Below are positions 1-4,084 of a stretch of DNA of 5,128 nt, piece by piece. The first letter of the stretch is position 1; the number at the start of each line of letters is the position of its first letter. This DNA is from Acidobacteriota bacterium (GTDB taxonomy: Bacteria; Acidobacteriota; Vicinamibacteria; Vicinamibacterales; JAFNAJ01): positions 1-5,128 of the forward strand of contig JAFNAJ010000231.1 of the NCBI GenBank assembly GCA_017860085.1, given 5' to 3'. The notes beneath the pieces are model-generated. The model was not told the DNA's origin. It did not search any database and saw nothing but the letters and a program-made list of their open reading frames with translations. The position numbers and the translations under genes were made by a program.

Positions 1-245
1 TGTTCGAGCTGAACGAGGCCTTCGCCGTGCAGGCGGTGGCCGTGCTGAGAGAACTCGATCTCGACCCGTCGCGCGTCAACGTCAACGGCGGGGCCATCGC
101 GCTCGGCCACCCGATTGGCGCCAGCGGTGCGAGGATTCTCACCACGCTGCTCTACGCTCTGGCCGCCCGCGGGGGCAGACGTGGAGTCGCTTCGCTTTGC
201 ATCGGCGGTGGCATGGGAATCGCCATGGCCGTCGAGCGTTCCTGA
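1..245 (+). CDS. Thiolase (acetyl-CoA C-acyltransferase family), C-terminal fragment
   Basis: This is the 3' end of a gene that starts left of the window; 80 residues are visible, read from base 3. Thiolases condense two acyl-CoAs or cleave 3-ketoacyl-CoA in the cytoplasm, for beta-oxidation, ketone or polyhydroxyalkanoate metabolism. Three family motifs are seen in order: NEAFA at visible residues 4-8, GGAIALGHPIGASGAR at 29-44 with the catalytic His at 36, and CIGGGMG at 66-72 with the second catalytic Cys at 66. It ends with VERS and TGA, as usual for the family. The nucleophilic Cys of the N-terminal half lies outside the window. The substrate (short-chain biosynthetic or degradative FadA type) cannot be decided from this piece, so no symbol is given. 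The next gene starts 68 bases downstream on the same strand, but a functional link is not apparent. Confidence 0.95.
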   Translation, partial: FELNEAFAVQAVAVLRELDLDPSRVNVNGGAIALGHPIGASGARILTTLLYALAARGGRRGVASLCIGGGMGIAMAVERS

Positions 246-301
246 GCTGCCAACGGCGTCTGCCGGGAACTTCTGACCGCTCACGTTCGTCCGCTGAGGG
301 C

Positions 302-306
302 AGGAG
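302..306 (+). promoter_or_regulatory. Ribosome binding site (AGGAG) deciding the start of the solenoid membrane protein
   Basis: AGGAG lies 7 bases before the ATG at 314. The same frame is open from an ATG at 197, but that start would overlap the thiolase and add an arginine-rich, non-hydrophobic extension in front of a clear signal peptide. The Shine-Dalgarno match and the signal peptide both favour 314. Confidence 0.75.
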
Positions 307-313
307 ACCTCGC

Positions 314-1648
314 ATGGGGAAGCCGTGTACGCGTCTGGTGCCCAGTCGACTGCTGTTGCAGGCCGTGGCCGTCGCCGTGCTGCTCGCCGCCTCGTTGGGC
401 AGTGCGCAAACCGTTGGGCCTGATACGGGGGCCACGCTAAAGGCCCAGATCGAGCGTGCCTGGACGGTGGTGCGACTCGAGGACGGTGTGCTGCTGGTCC
501 CGCGCCGCGCGGGCAGTGCCATCGGCGGCGTGGAGATCAAGGGATCGCGGATCGCCGTTGACGGGAATGCCGTGTCGCGCGAGGCACTTCGGGAGCGCTT
601 CGGGGCCGACGTCGATCCCGTGCTCGCTCTTGTCGACCTCACGGAGGCGGAGCGGTTGGCGGCGCTGGGCCTTGCGGAACACGAGTCGGTCCCCGGGGTC
701 GATCAGAACGTCGGGGTTCACGAGTGGCCAGCGGCGCGCACGCGTCACACAGGCGCCCGCGTGCGCATCGGGGGAGACGTCAACGTCCCCGAGGGCGAGA
801 ACGCCGGCGAGGCAGCCGTCGCCATCCTGGGCTCGGTCACTGTGAACGGCGAGGTGAACGGCGACGCCGTCGCGGTGCTGGGCAACGTCAGGCTCGGGCC
901 GTCGGCAATCGTTCGGGGCAACGCCGTGGCGGTTGGTGGACGCCTCGAGCGCGCCGAGGGCGCGCAAGTGTTTGGCGAGGTGACCGAGGTCAGCATCGGG
1001 TTCCCGGGCATCACCGTGGGATTGCCGGACGTCGCGCCGGTCCACGTCGACTTTCAGCCGGGGCGCTGGCTGGCCGGTGTGGCGTTTGCCGGGACGACGG
1101 TCCGCATGCTCGTCTTCGCGGTGGTGGCATTCCTGGCGCTTCTGCTTGCCCCAGGCGCCGTCCAGCGGGTTCAGCAGCAGGTGCGCGAGGCTCCCCTGCG
1201 CGCGGGGACCATCGGGTTGATCACGTTGGTGCTGCTGGTTCCGGCCCTGCTCGCCCTGTGCCTCGTGCTCGTCGTGTCGATCATCGGCATCCCCTTGCTG
1301 GCGCTGATGCCGGTCCTCCTCTTGGCGGGCTTCCTGGCGTGGAGCGTTGGCGTCGCGGCGGTCGCGACCACGCTGGGGGCCAGGGTGCTCGGGGCGTCGG
1401 ACCAACCGACGAGCCCGCGTTTCGGTGCTCTGGCGCTCGGCCTCGCGCTGGTGTGGGGCCTGACCGTGGTGGCGAGGCTGGCGTGGTGGACGAGCGGCGA
1501 CCTGTCGTGGCCCGTCGTGTCGCTCGGCGTGCTTGGAACGGGGGTCGAACTCGTCGTGGCTGCGGTCGCGCTCGGTGCGCTGCTGCTCGCGTGGAGCGAG
1601 CGGCGGGCAGTCGTGCCGCCGATGCCGCCCGCACCGACGGTTGTCTGA
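314..1648 (+). CDS. Exported beta-solenoid (bactofilin-like / polymer-forming) protein with C-terminal multi-pass membrane domain
   Basis: The product is 444 residues long. Residues 1-31 look like a Sec signal peptide (basic start, hydrophobic 13-27, SLGSA before the likely cut). Residues 41-115 form a small alpha/beta segment with VEIKGSRIAVDG and SREALRERFGADVDP. Residues 148-224 carry a degenerate repeat in which AVAILG (168-173), AVAVLG (185-190) and AVAVGG (204-209) recur every 17-19 residues with GD, GN or NG turns, as in bactofilins and other left-handed beta-solenoids. About five hydrophobic helices follow (roughly 264-280, 298-326, 327-351, 370-391, 400-426); the first two are separated by a polar stretch with VQQQVREAP. 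The tail is proline-rich. Such proteins are often labelled 'polymer-forming cytoskeletal protein', but the signal peptide would place the solenoid outside the cytoplasm, which argues against a cytoskeletal role. Function is unknown; an envelope scaffold is a guess. The gene converges on the PKD gene. Confidence 0.85.
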   Translation: MGKPCTRLVPSRLLLQAVAVAVLLAASLGSAQTVGPDTGATLKAQIERAWTVVRLEDGVLLVPRRAGSAIGGVEIKGSRIAVDGNAVSREALRERFGADVDPVLALVDLTEAERLAALGLAEHESVPGVDQNVGVHEWPAARTRHTGARVRIGGDVNVPEGENAGEAAVAILGSVTVNGEVNGDAVAVLGNVRLGPSAIVRGNAVAVGGRLERAEGAQVFGEVTEVSIGFPGITVGLPDVAPVHVDFQPGRWLAGVAFAGTTVRMLVFAVVAFLALLLAPGAVQRVQQQVREAPLRAGTIGLITLVLLVPALLALCLVLVVSIIGIPLLALMPVLLLAGFLAWSVGVAAVATTLGARVLGASDQPTSPRFGALALGLALVWGLTVVARLAWWTSGDLSWPVVSLGVLGTGVELVVAAVALGALLLAWSERRAVVPPMPPAPTVV

Positions 1649-1672
1649 TGGACCAGAATCCAGCAGATCACG

Positions 1673-1692
1673 TGAACGGCCATCGGCCTTCA
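1673..1692. terminator. Possible bidirectional hairpin between convergent genes
   Basis: TGAA, a bulged C, GGCC, loop ATC, GGCC, TTCA form an 8-bp stem with a single bulge and a 3-base loop. It sits in the middle of the 66-base gap between the stop of the solenoid protein (1648) and the stop of the PKD gene (1715), where a shared terminator would be expected. There is no T tract on either side, so intrinsic termination is uncertain. An 8-bp palindrome TCACGTGA (1668-1675) overlaps its left arm. Confidence 0.3.
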
Positions 1693-1714
1693 GCAATCAG
1701 CTGGCGGGCCGGGC

Positions 1715-2143
1715 TCAGAAGGGTTCGCGGACGCCCGGACGGACTTCGACCGTCACGTTCGCGGCCACGATGACCTTGCTGTTGCGCTTGAGCTTGAACA
1801 CGACACGGAAGCGCCCGGCCTGCTGGAACGTGTGCTCGCCGACGTAGCGCCGCTTGATCTGGCTCTTCCCGGCTTCGTAGGGCTCGCAGTCCTGGAACGC
1901 CTCCGACGTCGTTCCGTCACCCCACTCCCACTCGACGCCTGGGCAGTAGTACGCCTCGTAGTCGTCAGGCCCCCCCCTGAGGTCGGCCCTGAAGACGATG
2001 CGCGCAGGAGCGAATGCAAACGCCGGACTGGCGCGCACGCTGATGGACGGCTTCGCGTCCTTGTCGGTGGCGTACACGGCCGCGGTCGCCAGCACGGCAG
2101 CCAGCACGACTGCGATCATCGGGACACATCGCCGCATCATCAT
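1715..2143 (-). CDS. Small exported single-PKD-domain protein
   Basis: The product is 142 residues from the first of three consecutive ATGs (2143, 2140, 2137); which one is used cannot be told, since no clear Shine-Dalgarno precedes them. Residues 1-25 form a signal peptide (MMMRRC, hydrophobic 8-24, cut near VYA/TD). The mature part is one PKD/Ig-like beta domain: WEWGDGT at 72-78 is the hallmark WxxGDG turn, HTF at 104-106 and G110 match the HxY...G motif of the following strands, and the end (VIVAANVTVEV) is the usual last strand. Cys67 and Cys86 bracket the WGDG turn and could form a disulfide. PKD domains mediate protein or glycan contacts in exported proteins. Here there is no catalytic partner domain, so the role is unknown; an envelope or secreted binding module is inferred. 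It is divergent from pepA with a 96-base gap. An 8-G run spans codons 56-58. Confidence 0.8.
   Translation of the reverse strand: MMMRRCVPMIAVVLAAVLATAAVYATDKDAKPSISVRASPAFAFAPARIVFRADLRGGPDDYEAYYCPGVEWEWGDGTTSEAFQDCEPYEAGKSQIKRRYVGEHTFQQAGRFRVVFKLKRNSKVIVAANVTVEVRPGVREPF
1970..1977 (-). repeat. Homopolymer G8 (coding strand) inside the PKD gene
   Basis: Eight C on the plus strand, read as AGG GGG GGG in codons 56-58 (Arg-Gly-Gly) of the PKD protein. One added G would bring TGA at 1967-1965 into frame, truncating the protein at 59 residues. One lost G would run on in another frame to a stop at 1753. This makes it a slip-prone site, either biologically or as a sequencing-error hotspot. Confidence 0.85.
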
Positions 2144-2148
2144 CACCG

Positions 2149-2170
2149 CTCTGGACTCTGGACGCTGGAC
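2149..2170. repeat. Heptamer tandem repeat (CTCTGGA)x3 in the divergent intergenic region
   Basis: Three consecutive 7-bp units are seen: CTCTGGA (2149-2155), CTCTGGA (2156-2162) and CGCTGGA (2163-2169), followed by one more C. The core CTGGAC therefore recurs with exact 7-bp phase at 2151, 2158 and 2165. The repeat sits 6 bases upstream of the first ATG of the PKD gene and would fall in its 5' untranslated leader, where the strand reads as repeated GTCCAG. Confidence 0.75.
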
Positions 2171-2177
2171 CGTTCTC

Positions 2178-2206
2178 ATGATAGCAGCCGGGCTCCGCGA
2201 TGACCA
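2178..2206 (-). promoter_or_regulatory. Candidate sigma70-type promoter of the PKD gene
   Basis: On the minus strand TATCAT (2183-2178) matches 5 of 6 positions of the -10 consensus. A TGGTCA (2206-2201, 4 of 6 to TTGACA) precedes it at a 17-base spacing. Transcription would start near 2171, leaving a leader of about 28 bases that contains the heptamer repeat. The -35 is weak and the call rests mainly on position and spacing. Confidence 0.4.
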
Positions 2207-2225
2207 ACGGCGCGGTCGGGCCCGG

Positions 2226-2231
2226 TATAAT
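2226..2231 (+). promoter_or_regulatory. Perfect -10 box (TATAAT) of pepA, leaderless-type arrangement
   Basis: TATAAT stands out in very GC-rich sequence and ends 8 bases before the ATG of pepA at 2240. A start of transcription at the usual distance from a -10 box would fall at or within a couple of bases of the A of this ATG. No Shine-Dalgarno is visible upstream, in agreement with a leaderless mRNA. The box is flanked by direct copies of GCCCGG (2220-2225 and 2232-2237). No good -35 exists; ATGACC at 2200-2205 matches 4 of 6, with a long 20-base spacer. Confidence 0.6.
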
Positions 2232-2239
2232 GCCCGGTC

Positions 2240-3739
2240 ATGGCTTCGACACCAATACTCTCCTGTGTGGACACGAGCGCGAACGACGTCTCGGCCGACG
2301 TCCTGCTCGTGCCGACCTTCGAGGGGGACTCGTTCGACGACCTCGCCGGGTTCGGTGACGCGTCGCGAGGCGAAGCTCCCGGCGCGATCGCGGGGCGGGA
2401 GTTCAAGGCCAAGCCTCACGAGGTCTTCAGAATCACGCTCCAGGGATGGCGCGCGCCTCGGGGGTTGCTCGTGGGGGCGGGCAAGCGGAAGGACTGGTCG
2501 GTGGGCCGAATCACGAGCGTGGCCATGGCCGGCACGCTTGCCGCGCGCAGCCAGGGGCACGGCCGCGTCGCGCTGCTGCTCCGGGGTGCCGTCTCGCCCC
2601 AGGACGTGCAGGCCGCGGCGGCTGGTCTCGTGCAGGCGTGCTTCGAGGTGGCCGTCTACAAGACCTCGGAGCGCGAGGCCGCGGCTGTCTCGGAGCTCTC
2701 GATCGTCGTTGCCGCGGCGGACCAGCGGCTCGTGGACGCCGCCGCCAGGGGCCGGACCGTCGGCGAGTGCGTCAACCTGGCCCGCTCGCTGTCCAACGAG
2801 CCCGGCAACGTACTGACACCGGGCACGCTGGCCGAGCAGGCCCAGGCTGTCGCATCGGAGGTCGGCCTCGGCATCGACGTCCTCGACGAGGCCCGCCTCA
2901 AGGCCCTGGGGATGCACCTCTTGCTTGGCGTGGGGCAGGGCAGCGCCACGCCGCCCCGGCTCATCGTGCTGCGCCACGAGCCGCCCGACGCGCCGTCGTG
3001 GCCCGTGCTGGGGTTGGTGGGGAAGGGGATCACGTTCGACACTGGCGGCATCTCGATCAAGCCAGCCGAGAGCATGGAGAAGATGAAGCACGACATGTCC
3101 GGCGGATCCGCCGTGATCGCCGCGCTGCGGGCCGTTCGCCTGCTCGGGGCACCGGTCAAGGTCATCGGGCTCGTGCCCGCCGCCGAGAACATGCCCGGCG
3201 GGCGTGCGCTGAAGCCAGGTGACATCGTCCGGGCTGCGAGCGGCAAGACCGTCGAGGTGAACAACACCGACGCCGAGGGGCGCCTCGTGCTGGCGGACGC
3301 GCTCTGGTATGCGAAGGAGCTCGGAGCGACACACCTCGTCGATGTGGCGACCCTGACGGGCGCCGTCGTGGTCGCCCTGGGCAAGTCGGTGTCAGGCCTG
3401 TTCGCGGCTCCAGACTGGTGGCGTGACCGCGTGCGCGAGACCGCTGACGCTGCCGGCGAGCGCGTCTGGCCGATGCCGGTCGATGACGACTACCTCGAGT
3501 TGCTGAAGAGCGATTACGCCGATCTGGTCAACACGGGCGGCCGGCCCGCGGGGGCGATCAGTGCCGCCATGTTCCTCAAGGAATTCGCGGGCGGCATTCC
3601 ATGGGCCCATCTCGATGTGGCCGGAACGGCGTGGAACGACGACGCGAAGCCACACGAGCCAAAAGGAGCGACCGGCGTCGCGGTGAAGACGCTGGTCGAC
3701 CTCGCGTTCACGGCGCACACCTGGCCTCGGCCGGAGTGA
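2240..3739 (+). CDS. pepA: Leucyl aminopeptidase (cytosol aminopeptidase, peptidase family M17)
   Basis: The product is 499 residues, the normal length for bacterial PepA. It removes N-terminal residues from peptides, using two metal ions in a cytoplasmic hexamer. Residues 1-165 are the variable N-terminal M17 domain; about 175-495 are the catalytic domain. Seen motifs: VGKGITFDTGG at 260-270 with metal ligands Lys262 and Asp267, SIKP with catalytic Lys274, KHDMSGG with Asp285, and the M17 signature NTDAEGRL at 342-349 with Asp344, Glu346 and Arg348. GGRPAGAISAAMFLKEF (433-449) and WAHLDVAGTAW (455-465) complete the active-site and hexamer core. All expected ligands are present, so the enzyme should be active. 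In some bacteria PepA also binds DNA, which cannot be judged here. No in-frame ATG lies upstream, and the start at 2240 fits the -10 box directly in front. Divergent from the PKD gene; convergent with the small membrane gene. Confidence 0.97.
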   Translation: MASTPILSCVDTSANDVSADVLLVPTFEGDSFDDLAGFGDASRGEAPGAIAGREFKAKPHEVFRITLQGWRAPRGLLVGAGKRKDWSVGRITSVAMAGTLAARSQGHGRVALLLRGAVSPQDVQAAAAGLVQACFEVAVYKTSEREAAAVSELSIVVAAADQRLVDAAARGRTVGECVNLARSLSNEPGNVLTPGTLAEQAQAVASEVGLGIDVLDEARLKALGMHLLLGVGQGSATPPRLIVLRHEPPDAPSWPVLGLVGKGITFDTGGISIKPAESMEKMKHDMSGGSAVIAALRAVRLLGAPVKVIGLVPAAENMPGGRALKPGDIVRAASGKTVEVNNTDAEGRLVLADALWYAKELGATHLVDVATLTGAVVVALGKSVSGLFAAPDWWRDRVRETADAAGERVWPMPVDDDYLELLKSDYADLVNTGGRPAGAISAAMFLKEFAGGIPWAHLDVAGTAWNDDAKPHEPKGATGVAVKTLVDLAFTAHTWPRPE

Positions 3740-3791
3740 GTGTGAGCTGCTGGAGGCGCGGGCCGGGACTGCCGGGCACGCGGGTTCTGCT
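3740..3791. other. Convergent intergenic gap without recognisable terminator
   Basis: These 52 bases separate the pepA stop from the stop of the opposite-strand membrane gene. They are GC-rich, with two direct copies of GCCGGG (3762-3767 and 3771-3776), but I find no convincing stem with a T tract on either strand. Confidence 0.5.
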
Positions 3792-4046
3792 CTAGCGGGT
3801 CGGCTCGGTTCCGTGGAGGGAGCTGAGGTTCAGGCTCACCGACGAGTCGCGCGGATCAGTGTGCTTGGCGCGCCACACCCTGAACAGGATGAAGAGGCCG
3901 CCAGCGAGGAGTCCGACGACCGCGGCGGCAATCAGGACAAAGCCCACGAAGCCAACGGCGCCGAGCAGGATGTCGGCGACGCTCGTCTCGCGCGTCGGCT
4001 CTTCGACCACCCTGACCACGATTGGCGTGACCGGCTGCAGGATCAC
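3792..4046 (-). CDS. Small single-pass membrane protein, hypothetical
   Basis: The product is 84 residues with a GTG start; no ATG occurs in this frame between the amidase stop and the GTG. The first 24 residues are polar to mildly hydrophobic (ILQPVTPIVVRVVEEP). Residues 25-56 form one long, glycine- and alanine-rich membrane helix ending in FRVWRAKH, so the positive-inside rule puts the C-terminus in the cytoplasm. The tail to residue 84 is polar and Ser-rich. The hydrophobic block followed by a basic anchor, together with position, supports a real gene over the opposite-strand frames, which read as charged low-complexity sequence. The start lies 38 bases after the stop of the amidase gene on the same strand, so co-transcription is possible, although a -10-like TACAAT just upstream suggests its own promoter. 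I do not recognise the family. A role near peptidoglycan remodelling is inferred only from the neighbour. Confidence 0.7.
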   Translation of the reverse strand: MILQPVTPIVVRVVEEPTRETSVADILLGAVGFVGFVLIAAAVVGLLAGGLFILFRVWRAKHTDPRDSSVSLNLSSLHGTEPTR

Positions 4047-4052
4047 GATCCG

Positions 4053-4058
4053 ATTGTA
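4053..4058 (-). promoter_or_regulatory. Candidate -10 box (TACAAT) 6 bases before the GTG of the small membrane gene
   Basis: On the minus strand TACAAT (5 of 6 to consensus) ends 6 bases before the GTG at 4046, inside the otherwise GC-rich 38-base gap after the amidase gene. It repeats the spacing seen at pepA and would give a leaderless or nearly leaderless transcript. No -35 match is found at the expected distance (GCGCTC), and no clear Shine-Dalgarno is present either. Confidence 0.3.
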
Positions 4059-4084
4059 ATGGAATCGGGTGCGCCGAGCGCGCG

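Noticed and set aside
197..313. Upstream in-frame ATG at 197 for the solenoid membrane protein
   Set aside because: It would overlap the thiolase end and put 39 Arg-rich residues before a clear signal peptide. The ATG at 314 has AGGAG at 7-base spacing.
437..1696. Long open frame on the minus strand opposite the solenoid membrane protein
   Set aside because: Its translation is low-complexity and rich in Arg, His, Asp and Gln, as expected for the antisense of a GC-rich hydrophobic gene. It has no domain, signal or ribosome site, while the plus strand has a signal peptide, repeats and membrane helices.
724..1773. Plus-strand open frame overlapping the solenoid membrane protein
   Set aside because: It is Arg/Gly/Ala-rich shifted-frame translation without motifs, and it overlaps a well-supported gene over nearly its full length.
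2144..3334. Apparent N-terminal extension of the PKD gene across pepA on the minus strand
   Set aside because: The frame is open this far only because it runs antisense to pepA. The PKD protein has a proper signal peptide starting at the ATG cluster 2143-2137, and the extension lacks any recognisable sequence.
3762..3776. Direct GCCGGG repeats after pepA considered as a terminator
   Set aside because: They are direct, not inverted, copies, and neither strand has a stem followed by a T tract.
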